Assembly (NCBI RefSeq): GCF_002266435.3
Contig: NZ_CP029426.2
Span: forward strand, 62,001-126,000
Source: Bradyrhizobium amphicarpaeae
Lineage (GTDB): Bacteria; Pseudomonadota; Alphaproteobacteria; Rhizobiales; Xanthobacteraceae
Direction of reading: 5' to 3'
Length of the DNA: 64,000 bases
Shown one piece after another: positions 1-8,799 of the stretch (positions are counted from its first letter, which is position 1; each line of letters opens with the position of its first letter). Under the pieces are notes generated by a model, which saw only the letters and a list, made by a program, of their open reading frames with translations, was not told the origin of the DNA and searched no databases. Both the position numbers and the translations under genes were made by a program.

Positions 1-611
<611 letters not shown>

Positions 612-655
612 TCAGGGGAAGTTGACTTTAGTGATCGCTGCGATAGGATTTTCTG

Positions 656-1582
656 ATGGCCAACGTCACGATGCGCCAGCTCCGGTATTTCGATGCGCTG
701 GCGCGCCACGGCCATTTCGGCCGAGCGGCGGAGGCGAGTTCGATCTCGCAGCCGGCCCTGTCGATGCAAATCAAGGAACTGGAGGACGCGCTCGGCGGCC
801 TGCTGCTGGAGCGCAGCGCCCGGCAGGTGGCCCTGACCCGGTTTGGCGAAGAGCTCGCGCCGCGCGTCCGCGACATCCTGCGCTCGGTCGACGAACTCGG
901 CGATTTCGCTCGCGCCTCGCAGGACCGCTTCGCCGGCCGGCTGCGGATCGGGATGATCCCGACGATCGCGCCCTATCTGCTGCCCAAGATCACCAAAAAT
1001 CTCACCCGCATGCATCCGGAGCTCGACATCCGTGTGCGCGAGACGATGACGCCGCGGCTGATCCAGGAACTTGTGGACGGCCGGCTCGACACCGCCATCG
1101 TGGCGCTGCCGGTGTCCGAACCCTCTCTCACCGAGGTCGCGCTGTTCGACGAGAAATTCCTGCTGGTCCGGCCGGGCTCCGATGAAGGCACACCGGTGCC
1201 GTCGCGCGAGATGATGCGCGAGATGCGGCTGTTGCTGCTTGAAGAAGGACATTGCTTCCGCGATCAGGCGCTGTCGTTCTGCAACATGCAATCGGCGCCG
1301 CCGCGCGAGATGCTGGATGCGAACTCGCTGTCGACGCTGGTCCAGATGGTCAGCGCCGGGATCGGCGTGACCCTGATTCCGGAGATGGCGGTACCGGTGG
1401 AGACGCGGTCGGCCTCGGTTTCGCTGGCGCGCTTTCGCGACCCCGAGCCTTCGCGCACCATCGGCATGGTCTGGCGCAAGACCAGCCCGCTGGCGCGCCA
1501 GCTTCTGCAGATTTCCGAAGTGGTGTGCCTGTCGGCCGGCAAGGTGCGTGCCCGCCCATCCGTGCGCAGCCAGCGGGCTTGA
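656..1582 (+). CDS. oxyR: Hydrogen peroxide sensor OxyR (LysR family)
   Basis: Redox-sensing transcription regulator that activates katG and other peroxide defences. The protein has 308 residues, as usual for OxyR. An N-terminal winged helix-turn-helix (about residues 1-62, MRQLRYFDALARHGHFGRAA) is followed by a LysR substrate domain. The two redox cysteines are visible in EGHCFRDQALSFC as Cys200 and Cys209, the same nine-residue spacing as E. coli Cys199/Cys208 that form the regulatory disulfide. It is divergent from katG, which supports the assignment. The C-terminal tail after about residue 290 is short and basic. Confidence is high because both the cysteine pair and the neighbourhood agree. 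Confidence 0.96.
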   Translation: MANVTMRQLRYFDALARHGHFGRAAEASSISQPALSMQIKELEDALGGLLLERSARQVALTRFGEELAPRVRDILRSVDELGDFARASQDRFAGRLRIGMIPTIAPYLLPKITKNLTRMHPELDIRVRETMTPRLIQELVDGRLDTAIVALPVSEPSLTEVALFDEKFLLVRPGSDEGTPVPSREMMREMRLLLLEEGHCFRDQALSFCNMQSAPPREMLDANSLSTLVQMVSAGIGVTLIPEMAVPVETRSASVSLARFRDPEPSRTIGMVWRKTSPLARQLLQISEVVCLSAGKVRARPSVRSQRA

Positions 1583-1589
1583 GCCGCCG

Positions 1590-2054
1590 ATGTCAGATCC
1601 GATCATCCGCCCCGCCCGTCCCGACGAATATGACGAGGTCGGCCGCGTCTGGATGGAGAGCTGGGTCTCGACCGGCCTTGGCGAGGCGAGCGATTTCCTG
1701 TTGGCGAACCTGCGTGCGCGCGTCCGGCGCGAGATCGAGGACGGCTGGAGCCTGTTCGTCGCCGACGACGACGGCACGATCGCCGCGATGCTGGCGCTGC
1801 ATCTGCCAAGACTCTATCTCGACATGCTGTTCGTCGCACCCGCCTATCAGAGCCAATCGCTCGGGCGGAAATTGCTCGCCTTCACGCGCACGCAGATGCC
1901 CGACGAGATGTATCTGCGTTGCGTGCGCGAGAATGAGAAAGCCTGGCGCTGGTACGAGCGCGAAGGGTTTGTGTTCGAGAAGGAAGAGATCGAGCCGTCC
2001 AACGGGTTCACGATGAAGTACTATCGGTGGCTGCGGCAACGGCCTGCCGGATAG
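1590..2054 (+). CDS. GNAT family N-acetyltransferase
   Basis: Acetyl-CoA dependent acyltransferase of unknown substrate, 154 residues. I chose the ATG at 1590, 7 bp after the oxyR stop, because MSDPIIRPARPDEYDEV is a typical GNAT first strand; a longer reading from 1548 would overlap oxyR. Motif A, the acetyl-CoA loop, is in LFVAPAYQSQSLGRKLL (R/Q-x-x-G-x-G/A type, somewhat degenerate), and the C-terminal part ENEKAWRWYEREGFVFEKEE is the standard motif B region. It is probably co-transcribed with oxyR. Whether it has a role in the peroxide response is unknown. Confidence 0.85.
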   Translation: MSDPIIRPARPDEYDEVGRVWMESWVSTGLGEASDFLLANLRARVRREIEDGWSLFVADDDGTIAAMLALHLPRLYLDMLFVAPAYQSQSLGRKLLAFTRTQMPDEMYLRCVRENEKAWRWYEREGFVFEKEEIEPSNGFTMKYYRWLRQRPAG

Positions 2055-2145
2055 GCGGAGGTCGTCGGGTGCAGCTTGCGGTTGTCACAATCTCAACCTA
2101 ATGTACCGTGTCCGACATCCTCCTGCCCATGATCTCCCGGATTCC

Positions 2146-2289
2146 ATGGTTCGAATTGCTGTCTCGCTGATCGCGCTACTGTCCATTTTGAGTCCGGCAG
2201 CCGCACAAACCACTCCCGCAACCACCGCCACGCGCGACTTCCTGACGAAGCGACTGGACAAGATCCTGCCCCCGCATTTCGCGCAGTGA
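2146..2289 (+). pseudogene. Remnant paralogue of the next gene (signal peptide joined to C-terminus)
   Basis: A 47-codon frame with a clear signal peptide (MVRIAVSLIALLSILSPAAAQ) followed directly by TRDFLTKRLDKILPPHFAQ. That tail resembles the C-terminus of the following 263-residue protein (RMMLTKSLDKTLPGLLQRR), and the DNA is similar too (cgcgacttcctgacgaag against cgcatgatgttgacgaag). The simplest reading is a tandem copy that lost its whole middle by an in-frame internal deletion, leaving the secretion signal joined to the last 20 or so residues. It could still be expressed as a small exported peptide. An upstream in-frame ATG at 2101 would add 15 residues before the signal. Confidence 0.5.
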
Positions 2290-2308
2290 GGCGCGTTGGC
2301 GTACGACG

Positions 2309-3100
2309 ATGAAATTGCTTGCTGCCGCATTGGTATCATACGCGCTGCTGTCGCCAACGGGCGGGCAGATGCAACCGGCGCCAAAGCCGGACATGGTCAA
2401 GCCCGCGGTCAGGAAACCGGCAGGCGTCAAGCCAAGCGGGCCGGTTGAGAGCGGCCCGTGCCAGATCGGCGTCATTCCGATCGCCGGCGACCTTTTCATG
2501 GTCGAGAAGTTCGGTCCTCTCAAGTTCCTCGATCGCTATGTACGGACATCGGTCGCTGCATGGGCACTTGACGAGCTCGTGGTGTCGCGAGTTCGCGCGG
2601 CGGCTCCCGGCATTTCGGTGCAGAGAATCCCCTATACACCGCAAGAACTCGCAGCAGGCCGTCGCCCCCCGAGCTTCTTCGGCGGCTACGACGAGAATCT
2701 TCTGGCATTCACGCGGCGCCTGGCAGCTCGCGTTCGGTGCGATCGTTATGTCGTCGTGCACCGACACGGCGGCAGCCAGCGCGAATTCGGCATCGGTATC
2801 TCGCAGTACCCTCTCGATGGGCCCGTGCACCTGTTCGCCATGATGTACGTCAGGGTCTATGACGGCGCGACCTTTGCGTTGATCAGCAAGGCTCCGGCCT
2901 TGATGACCGATGACACGTTTACGGAGCGCCTGATGCACAACCCGCTTGGGGGCCCATCAATGCAGGTCGATCGCGCGATGTTTCCCGAGAAACCTGCGAA
3001 CGCCGTCAACAATCCGGTGCTGCGCGATGGCGTACGCATGATGTTGACGAAGAGCCTCGACAAGACGCTGCCGGGCCTGCTGCAACGTCGGCCGCGTTGA
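2309..3100 (+). CDS. Secreted or periplasmic protein of unknown function
   Basis: 263 residues, not recognised as any family. It starts with a hydrophobic segment (MKLLAAALVSYALLSP) that looks like a short signal sequence, then a Pro/Lys-rich linker to about residue 50, then a globular part from CQIGVIPIAGDLFMVEKFG onward. There are only two cysteines in the mature part (in GPCQIG and RVRCDRY), which might form a disulfide. The segment RYVVVHRHGGSQREFGIGIS and the C-terminal RMMLTKSLDKTLPG are the most distinctive parts. A short frame immediately upstream (2146-2289) repeats its ends without its middle. No catalytic motif is evident and the ribosome site is weak. Confidence 0.75.
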   Translation: MKLLAAALVSYALLSPTGGQMQPAPKPDMVKPAVRKPAGVKPSGPVESGPCQIGVIPIAGDLFMVEKFGPLKFLDRYVRTSVAAWALDELVVSRVRAAAPGISVQRIPYTPQELAAGRRPPSFFGGYDENLLAFTRRLAARVRCDRYVVVHRHGGSQREFGIGISQYPLDGPVHLFAMMYVRVYDGATFALISKAPALMTDDTFTERLMHNPLGGPSMQVDRAMFPEKPANAVNNPVLRDGVRMMLTKSLDKTLPGLLQRRPR

Positions 3101-3199
3101 GCAAGACATCGCTCGCCGGACGGCTCGTGCCCACCACCTCTGTCGCGATCGTTGAAATGATCGGCACGTCGCTCACGCGACTCTGCCCTCTACGAAGTT

Positions 3200-4000
3200 C
3201 TACTCCGACGCCTTCAAATCATCCGGCCGCGGCATCAGGACGGTGTTGTAGCCGGAATCGACATAGTGGATCTCGCCGGTCACGCCGCCGGAGAGATCCG
3301 ACAGCAGATACAGCGCCGAGCCGCCGAGCTCGTCGAGCGTGACGCCGCGGCGAAGCGGCGAATGCTTTTGCATGAAGGCGAACATCGCGCGCGCCTCGCC
3401 AATGCCGGAGCCGGCAAGCGTGCGGATGGGGCCTGCGGAGATCGCGTTGACGCGGATGCCACGCGGTCCGAAATCGGAAGCGAGATAGCGCACCGAAGCT
3501 TCAAGCGCCGCCTTGGCCACGCCCATCACGTTGTAATTCGGCATCGACCGCTCCGAGGCGCCGAAGGTCAGCGTGATCATACTGCCGCCCTCCGTCATCA
3601 GCTCGGCGGCGCGCTTTGCCACTTCCGTGAACGAGAAACAGGAGATCACCATGGTGCGCGAAAAATTCTCGCGGCTGGTGTCGGCGTAGCGGCCCTTCAG
3701 TTCGTTCTTGTCGGCAAAGCCGATGGCATGGATGACGAAGTCGAGCTTGCCCCATTTTTCGCGCAGCACGTCGAAGGTCGCATCGACGCTGGCGATGTCC
3801 TCGACGTCGCAGGGCAGAACCAGCTCCACACCGAGAGAGTCGGCCAGTGGCTTGACGCGCTTGCCCAGGGCTTCGCCCTGGAAGGTGAAGGCGAGCTCGG
3901 CGCCGTGCGCATGCAGCGTCTTCGCCATGCCCCAGGCGATCGAATGATCATTGGCGATGCCCATGATCAGACCGCGCTTGCCTTTCATCAGTCCATCCAT
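3200..4000 (-). CDS. fabI: Enoyl-[acyl-carrier-protein] reductase (NADH), FabI
   Basis: Last reductive step of type II fatty acid elongation, reducing trans-2-enoyl-ACP in the cytoplasm. 266 residues, normal for FabI. The atypical FabI Rossmann loop GIANDHSIAWGMA and the catalytic pair Tyr156/Lys163 (PNYNVMGVAK) are present. At the position of the second conserved tyrosine (E. coli Tyr146) the protein has Phe146 (LTFGASER). It follows fabB and fabA on the same strand, so the three probably act together, although a palindromic repeat of about 100 bp separates it from fabB. MDGLMKG offers two start methionines; the second (MKGKRG) would also fit the family. Confidence 0.96.
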   Translation of the reverse strand: MDGLMKGKRGLIMGIANDHSIAWGMAKTLHAHGAELAFTFQGEALGKRVKPLADSLGVELVLPCDVEDIASVDATFDVLREKWGKLDFVIHAIGFADKNELKGRYADTSRENFSRTMVISCFSFTEVAKRAAELMTEGGSMITLTFGASERSMPNYNVMGVAKAALEASVRYLASDFGPRGIRVNAISAGPIRTLAGSGIGEARAMFAFMQKHSPLRRGVTLDELGGSALYLLSDLSGGVTGEIHYVDSGYNTVLMPRPDDLKASE

Positions 4001-4024
4001 TGCCTGATGGCTCCCGTTATTCCG

Positions 4025-4127
4025 GCGTCATCGCCCGCGCAGGCGGGCGATCCAGTATTCCAGACGATCGTGTTAAATCGAGAAGCCACGGCATACTGGA
4101 TGCCCCGCCTCCGCGGGGCATGACAGT
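4025..4127. repeat. Paired inverted hairpin repeat between fabB and fabI
   Basis: Two hairpin units of about 32 nt in opposite orientation. The left one has the stem ATCGCCCG / CGGGCGAT followed by CCAGTATTCC. The right one, read on the other strand, has TGCCCCGC / GCGGGGCA followed by CCAGTATGCC. The arrangement gtcat-hairpin-ccagtat facing its own inverted copy recurs in a different sequence flavour at 6810-6888, so this is a dispersed intergenic palindrome family and not a gene. It could act as an mRNA-stabilising or attenuating hairpin between fabB and fabI. Confidence 0.75.
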
Positions 4128-4138
4128 GTACCAAACAC

Positions 4139-5362
4139 TCACACATCCATCCGGCTGAACACCAGCGTGGCGTTGGTGCCGCCGAAGCCGAAGGAGTTCG
4201 ACAGCACGGTGCCGATCTTGACGTTATCGATGCGCTTGCGCACGATCGGCATGTCGGCGAACGCGGGATCGAGCTCCTGGATGTGGGCGCTCTCGCAGAT
4301 GAAGCCGTTGTTCATCATCAGCAGCGAGTAGATCGCTTCCTGCACGCCGGTGGCGCCCAGCGAGTGGCCGGTCAGCGCCTTGGTCGCCGAGATCGGCGGG
4401 CACTTCTCGCCACTTCCGAACACGCGGCGGAGCGCGTCGATCTCCGGAGGATCGCCGGCCGGCGTCGAGGTCGCGTGCGGATTGATGTAGTCGACCTTGG
4501 TTCTCACCGTGGACATCGCCATGCGCATGCAGCGCTCGGCGCCTTCGCCTGAGGGTGCAACCATGTCGTAGCCGTCCGAGGTCGCGCCGTAGCCGACGAT
4601 CTCACCATAAATGCGCGCGCCGCGCGCCTTGGCATGCTCGAGCTCTTCCAGCACCAGCACGCCGGCACCGCCCGCAATCACGAAGCCGTCGCGGTTGACG
4701 TCGTAGGGACGCGAGGCGGTGGCTGGCGTGTCGTTGTACTTCGAGGACATCGCGCCCATGGCGTCGAACAGCACCGAGAGCGACCAGTCCAGTTCCTCGC
4801 AGCCGCCGGCGAAGATGATGTCCTGCTTGCCGATCTGGATCGTCTCATAGGCGTTGCCGACGCAATGGTTCGACGTCGCACAGGCCGAGGAGATCGAATA
4901 GTTCACACCCTTGATCTTGAACCAGGTCGCAAGCGTCGCGGAAGCCGTGGACGACATCGCCTTCGGCACTGCGAAAGGTCCGACGCGCTTCGGTCCCTTG
5001 GTGCGGGTGATGTCGGCGGATTCGACGATGGTGCGGGCGGAAGGGCCGCCGGAACCCATGATGATGCCGGTGCGGATGTTGGAGACTTCCTCTGGGCTCA
5101 GGCCGGAGTCCTGAATCGCCTGCTCCATCGCGACGTGATTCCACGCCGCGCCCTGACCGAGGAAACGCATCGCGCGGCGATCGACCACCGTCGAAGGGTC
5201 GAGCGACGGCGCGCCCTGCACCTGCGAACGAAAGCCGAGCTCGGCATATTTCTCAGCCCGCGAAATGCCCGACTTCGCCTCGTGAAGGCTCGCAAGCACC
5301 TCCTGGGTGTTGTTTCCGATCGACGAGACGATGCCCATCCCGGTGACCACAACCCGCCTCAT
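4139..5362 (-). CDS. fabB: Beta-ketoacyl-ACP synthase I, FabB
   Basis: Condensing enzyme needed for unsaturated fatty acid synthesis. It extends the cis-3-decenoyl-ACP made by FabA. 407 residues, standard length. The Cys-His-His triad is visible: Cys161 in [10 protein letters not shown], His296 in [11 protein letters not shown] and His333 in [13 protein letters not shown], with the conserved Lys328. The N-terminus [16 protein letters not shown] is the family start and the ATG at 5362 is clear. It sits 53 bp after fabA, so fabAB is one transcription unit, matching the FabA-FabB partnership known in proteobacteria. Confidence 0.97.
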   Translation of the reverse strand: MRRVVVTGMGIVSSIGNNTQEVLASLHEAKSGISRAEKYAELGFRSQVQGAPSLDPSTVVDRRAMRFLGQGAAWNHVAMEQAIQDSGLSPEEVSNIRTGIIMGSGGPSARTIVESADITRTKGPKRVGPFAVPKAMSSTASATLATWFKIKGVNYSISSACATSNHCVGNAYETIQIGKQDIIFAGGCEELDWSLSVLFDAMGAMSSKYNDTPATASRPYDVNRDGFVIAGGAGVLVLEELEHAKARGARIYGEIVGYGATSDGYDMVAPSGEGAERCMRMAMSTVRTKVDYINPHATSTPAGDPPEIDALRRVFGSGEKCPPISATKALTGHSLGATGVQEAIYSLLMMNNGFICESAHIQELDPAFADMPIVRKRIDNVKIGTVLSNSFGFGGTNATLVFSRMDV

Positions 5363-5415
5363 GACAGCCTCGCCTTAATCGTTGTCTTCTTGCTCGTTGT
5401 CTTGGTGATGTGCGC

Positions 5416-5937
5416 TCAGCCCAGGTCCGTGCCCTGCTTGAACAGGCCGACCTTCAAGTCCTTGGCGCGATAGATAATCTGGTCATCGACCGAAAGCCAT
5501 CCATCGGCGATGCCAAGCACGAGCTTTGAACGCATCACGCGCTTGATATCGACGTTGTACACAACCTTGCGAGCCTCGGGCAGCACCTGACCGCTGAACT
5601 TCAATTCGTTCAAGCCAAGCGCGCGGCCGCGACCTTCGCCCCCGGTCCAGCCCAGAAAAAAGCCGACCATTTGCCACAGCGCGTCGAGACCGAGGCAGCC
5701 GGGCATGACCGGATCGTTCTTGAAGTGGCAGCCGAAGAACCAGAGGTCGGGCTTGACGTCGAGCTCGGCGCGCACCAGCCCCTTGCCGAACTCGCCGCCA
5801 TTGTCGTTGATGTCGGTGATGCGGTCGAACATCAGCATCGGCGGCAACGGCAGCTGGGCATTGCCCGGACCGAACATCTCGCCGCGGCCACAGGCCAGCA
5901 GATCTTCGTATTCGTAACCGTTGCGCCTGTTCAGCAT
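5416..5937 (-). CDS. fabA: 3-hydroxydecanoyl-ACP dehydratase/isomerase, FabA
   Basis: Dehydrates 3-hydroxydecanoyl-ACP and isomerises the product to cis-3-decenoyl-ACP, the entry point to anaerobic unsaturated fatty acid synthesis. I start it at the ATG at 5937 ([20 protein letters not shown]), giving 173 residues against 172 in E. coli; the frame stays open upstream but that extension does not match the family. Catalytic His71 and Asp85 lie in [20 protein letters not shown]. An AGAGG ribosome site precedes the chosen start. First gene of fabA-fabB-(fabI), divergent from irr. Confidence 0.96.
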   Translation of the reverse strand: MLNRRNGYEYEDLLACGRGEMFGPGNAQLPLPPMLMFDRITDINDNGGEFGKGLVRAELDVKPDLWFFGCHFKNDPVMPGCLGLDALWQMVGFFLGWTGGEGRGRALGLNELKFSGQVLPEARKVVYNVDIKRVMRSKLVLGIADGWLSVDDQIIYRAKDLKVGLFKQGTDLG

Positions 5938-6197
5938 GCACGAGCCTCTGTTTGAATTCCGATTGAGCGGCGCTTCTTGGCGAAAATCGGCCCCGTCTCG
6001 GTCGGAGAGCAGCGCCAATTGCCACTGTCAGGCGCTGCGCCCGCTTGCCCCGGATGGACTGCGGACCAGGCCTCGATGCCCGGCTGCGCCAAAATCGGCT
6101 AAGCGGAACCGCGCGCTCTCTAACACAGGCCATTTCGGGTGGCAAAGCAGATACATGAAGGTAAAATGACGTGATCCCGGGCCGGTTCCAGGCCTGA

Positions 6198-6236
6198 TTA
6201 GAACCTCTCTAGTTGCGAGGAACTTGCATCTGCATC
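6198..6236 (+). promoter_or_regulatory. Iron-responsive control region of irr (Fur-type TGCATC hexamers)
   Basis: Two perfect tandem hexamers TGCATC (6225-6236) lie 55 bp upstream of the irr ATG, with a weaker related hexamer TTGCGA before them. From memory, published work on Bradyrhizobium japonicum describes Fur binding to direct hexamer repeats of this type in the irr promoter. Just upstream, TTAGAACCTCTCTAG (6198-6212) is partly palindromic and loosely resembles an iron control element, which would suit Irr autoregulation; that part is weak. The 353-bp gap 5938-6290 otherwise holds the fabA leader and no further gene. Confidence 0.6.
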
Positions 6237-6290
6237 TTTCTGTTCTTATATTGCGGAGAGATATTGTTCACGCGTGCCCGAAATCTGGAA

Positions 6291-6782
6291 ATGAACGAGA
6301 ATACCGCGCCCCATCACGACGACGACGTCCATGCCGCGGCCCTCTTGTCCGGCCGCCAGCCGGCTTTGACCGGCTGCCCCTGGCACGACGTCAACGAAAT
6401 GCTCCAGTCCGCGGGGCTCCGTCCGACGCGCCAACGCATGGCGCTCGGCTGGCTGTTGTTCGGCAAAGGTGCTCGCCACCTCACGGCCGAAATGCTGTAC
6501 GAGGAAGCGACGCTGGCCAAGGTCCCGGTGTCGCTGGCGACCGTCTACAACACGCTGAACCAGCTCACCGATGCCGGCCTGCTGCGGCAGGTCAGTGTCG
6601 ACGGCACCAAGACCTATTTCGATACCAACGTCACCACCCACCACCACTACTACCTCGAGAACAGCCATGAGCTGGTCGACATCGAGGATCCGCATCTGGC
6701 GCTGTCCAAGATGCCGGAGGTGCCGGAGGGTTACGAGATCGCGCGCATCGACATGGTCGTGCGCCTGCGCAAGAAGCGCTGA
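6291..6782 (+). CDS. irr: Iron response regulator Irr (Fur family, heme-regulated)
   Basis: Global regulator of heme and iron genes in rhizobia; it is active under iron limitation and degraded when heme is available. I chose the ATG at 6291 (MNENTAPHHDDDV), which gives 163 residues, the length of the B. japonicum protein; the open frame from 6213 gives an unconvincing hydrophobic leader. The heme regulatory motif GCPWHDV puts Cys29 before Pro30. The second heme site, a run of three histidines in TTHHHYYLEN, is present. The Fur winged helix covers LQSAGLRPTRQRMALG to VSLATVYNTLNQLTDAGLL. Fur-like hexamers lie just upstream. Confidence 0.97.
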   Translation: MNENTAPHHDDDVHAAALLSGRQPALTGCPWHDVNEMLQSAGLRPTRQRMALGWLLFGKGARHLTAEMLYEEATLAKVPVSLATVYNTLNQLTDAGLLRQVSVDGTKTYFDTNVTTHHHYYLENSHELVDIEDPHLALSKMPEVPEGYEIARIDMVVRLRKKR

Positions 6783-6809
6783 GACCGATCCAAAACAGCT
6801 GATCTGATC

Positions 6810-6888
6810 GTCATGGCCGGGCTTGTCCCGGCCATTCACGTTTTGAGGTGAGAAGTACGTGGATGCCCGGGACAAGCCCGGGCATGAC
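6810..6888. repeat. Paired inverted hairpin repeat downstream of irr
   Basis: GTCATGGCCGGGCTTGTCCC and its near-copy on the opposite strand (starting at 6888) face each other across about 20 bp, so the whole element is one large palindrome made of two hairpins. It has the same architecture as the element at 4025-4127 with a different stem sequence. It lies between the convergent ends of irr and the SH3-domain gene and may serve as a bidirectional terminator, but there is no strong T-run. Confidence 0.75.
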
Positions 6889-6926
6889 GGCGGAGGCTGT
6901 TGTAGCTGTCCCTTCTGCCTACAGCG

Positions 6927-7460
6927 TCAATTCACCTGCTCGTCCGAATAGACGCCCCAGAGGCGCTCCTGCTGGATCCAGCCGTCGAAGCCGTTGCCGG
7001 TGATGCGGCACCAGTTTGCAGCGCATTTCTTCACCTGCGTGACGACGCCGGCCTGGAGTTTTGCTGCAACGGCGCTGTCGGGATCGGCGCGATCGTAGAT
7101 CGGGGCGAGTTCGTCCTTGTGCTTCATGGTGACGACCGCGGTGCGGCGGCCCGACAGCAGCGAGTGATAGACCCAGCCCTCGGCGCCTTCGGAATCGCGT
7201 ACCCGGCGCCAATTCTCGAACTCGGCGGTGATTTCCACCGGCAGGCCCGAACGGGTGTAGACCCAGGCCACGTCATTGTCCTTGGTCGGGCCGGCACGGA
7301 CGTTCACGTGATCCGATTTGAGGCTGACATAGCGCGGCACCGGCAGACCGCTGGCGGTCTGGGGCGTGGCGTCCTTGGCCGAATGCGAGGGGCCGACCGA
7401 AGCGCTCAACCAGGTGCAAACGAGCGCCATCACCGAACAAAAACGCCCCAACGCCATCAA
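6927..7460 (-). CDS. Exported protein with two bacterial SH3 domains
   Basis: 177 residues with an N-terminal signal peptide (about residues 1-28, MALGRFCSVMALVCTWLSAS). Two SH3-like repeats follow: the first from YVSLKSDHVNVRAGPTKDND to GWVYHSLLSGRR, the second around DPDSAVAAKLQAGVVTQVKKC to GWIQQERLWGV. Bacterial SH3 domains of this kind bind cell-wall peptides or act as scaffolds, so a periplasmic or envelope role is likely. Two cysteines in KKCAANWCRI may form a disulfide in the periplasm. Convergent with irr. The exact partner or ligand cannot be read from the sequence. Confidence 0.85.
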   Translation of the reverse strand: MMALGRFCSVMALVCTWLSASVGPSHSAKDATPQTASGLPVPRYVSLKSDHVNVRAGPTKDNDVAWVYTRSGLPVEITAEFENWRRVRDSEGAEGWVYHSLLSGRRTAVVTMKHKDELAPIYDRADPDSAVAAKLQAGVVTQVKKCAANWCRITGNGFDGWIQQERLWGVYSDEQVN

Positions 7461-7794
7461 CCCGTCTCCTGTCGAAGACCGGCCAGAGCCCGGTCCTCAC
7501 CCCAAATTCCAAAACCTGCCGCGTCCCCCTGACCCGCCCCACGCGGGTGTTCCCCAAGCCGGCTCCTTCAAGCCTTAACCCGTGGTTCTTGTCTTGGCCC
7601 GGCCTTCTGCTAGAGAGGACGGGCATCTGAACAACCAGTTTGCCCCGATTTTCCGGCCGGAAATATCGGGAGAGCTTGAAGGAAACGCCGGGGACGGACA
7701 CGGCAAGGGCAGTGTCGAACAACCGGGTTAATGAGACCTCAACGACCGGCCTTTGGCGACAGAGGCGGCTTGCGACGCCTCATGAGAGCAGGAC
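7461..7794. other. Intergenic region between SH3 gene and dehydrogenase
   Basis: 334 bp between two divergent genes. No convincing ORF, tRNA or repeat. It should hold both promoters. The only clear site is a purine-rich ribosome binding sequence (GAGAGCAGGA) before the ATG at 7795. Short translated frames here have rhizobial shadow-ORF composition. Confidence 0.6.
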
Positions 7795-8796
7795 ATGTCG
7801 GTGAAGAAAAAGCCCCTCGTCGTGGTGACGCGCAAGCTGCCGGATTCGATCGAGACGCGGATGCGCGAATTGTTCGACGCGCGGATCAATCTCGAGGACA
7901 CGCCGATGTCCGCCGACCAGATCGCTGAAGCCGCACGCACCGCCGACGTGCTGGTTCCGACCGTCACCGACCATATCAGCGCCGACATCGTCAACCAGCC
8001 CGACTGCAAGCTGCGGCTGATCGCCAATTTCGGCAACGGCGTCGACAATATCGACGTCGAGGCCGCGCATGCCCGCGGCATCACCGTCACCAATACGCCA
8101 AAGGTCCTGACCGAGGACACCGCCGACATGACCATGGCGCTGATCCTCGCGGTACCCAGGCGGATGATCGAAGGCGCCTCGATCCTGACCGAAGGAAAGC
8201 CGTGGGCCGGCTGGTCGCCGACCTGGATGCTCGGTCACCGCATCGGCGGCAAGCGGCTCGGCATCATCGGCATGGGCCGCATCGGCCAGGCGGTGGCGCG
8301 CCGTGCCCGCGCCTTCGGCCTGCAGATCCACTATCACAACCGCCGTCCCGTGGCGCCTGTCATCGCCGAAGAGTTGGGCGCGACCTATTGGGAAAGCCTC
8401 GACCAGATGCTGGCGCGGATGGACATCATCTCGGTGAACTGTCCGCACACGCCGGCGACCTATCATCTGCTCTCGGCGCGGCGGCTGAAGCTGATCCGGA
8501 AAGACGCCTACATCGTCAACACCGCGCGCGGCGAGGTGACCGACGAGGACACGCTGATCAAGCTGATCGAAGGCGGCGAAATTGCCGGCGCCGGCCTCGA
8601 CGTCTACGAGCACGAGCCCGCGGTCAACCCGAAGCTGGTGCGGCTCGCCAAGGCCGGCAAGGTGACGCTGATGCCGCATATGGGCTCGGCCACGATCGAA
8701 GGCCGCGTCGAGATGGGCGAGAAGGTGATCATCAACATCCGCACCTTCCTCGACGCCCACAAGCCGCCGGATCGCGTGCTCCCGAGCATGCTCTGA
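7795..8796 (+). CDS. D-2-hydroxyacid dehydrogenase, probable glyoxylate/hydroxypyruvate reductase
   Basis: NAD(P)H-dependent reductase of small 2-oxoacids, 333 residues. The Rossmann loop GIIGMGRIGQAVARRA is followed by HNRRP, where arginines after the second strand favour NADPH. Catalytic residues fit the family: Arg in NTARGEVTDE, the Asp/Glu region in GLDVYEHEP, and His in PHMGSAT. The N-terminal part ANFGNGVDNIDVEAAHARGI is the conserved substrate-binding region. Sequence character suggests GyaR/GhrA-type glyoxylate reductase; hydroxypyruvate is an equally possible substrate. The ATG at 7795 has a good ribosome site. Monocistronic as far as visible. Confidence 0.9.
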   Translation: MSVKKKPLVVVTRKLPDSIETRMRELFDARINLEDTPMSADQIAEAARTADVLVPTVTDHISADIVNQPDCKLRLIANFGNGVDNIDVEAAHARGITVTNTPKVLTEDTADMTMALILAVPRRMIEGASILTEGKPWAGWSPTWMLGHRIGGKRLGIIGMGRIGQAVARRARAFGLQIHYHNRRPVAPVIAEELGATYWESLDQMLARMDIISVNCPHTPATYHLLSARRLKLIRKDAYIVNTARGEVTDEDTLIKLIEGGEIAGAGLDVYEHEPAVNPKLVRLAKAGKVTLMPHMGSATIEGRVEMGEKVIINIRTFLDAHKPPDRVLPSML

Positions 8797-8799
8797 GGT

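Noticed and set aside
645..660. OxyR operator GATAGGATTTTCTGAT before oxyR
   Set aside because: Only loosely palindromic and overlapping the start codon region; not strong enough to list as a site.
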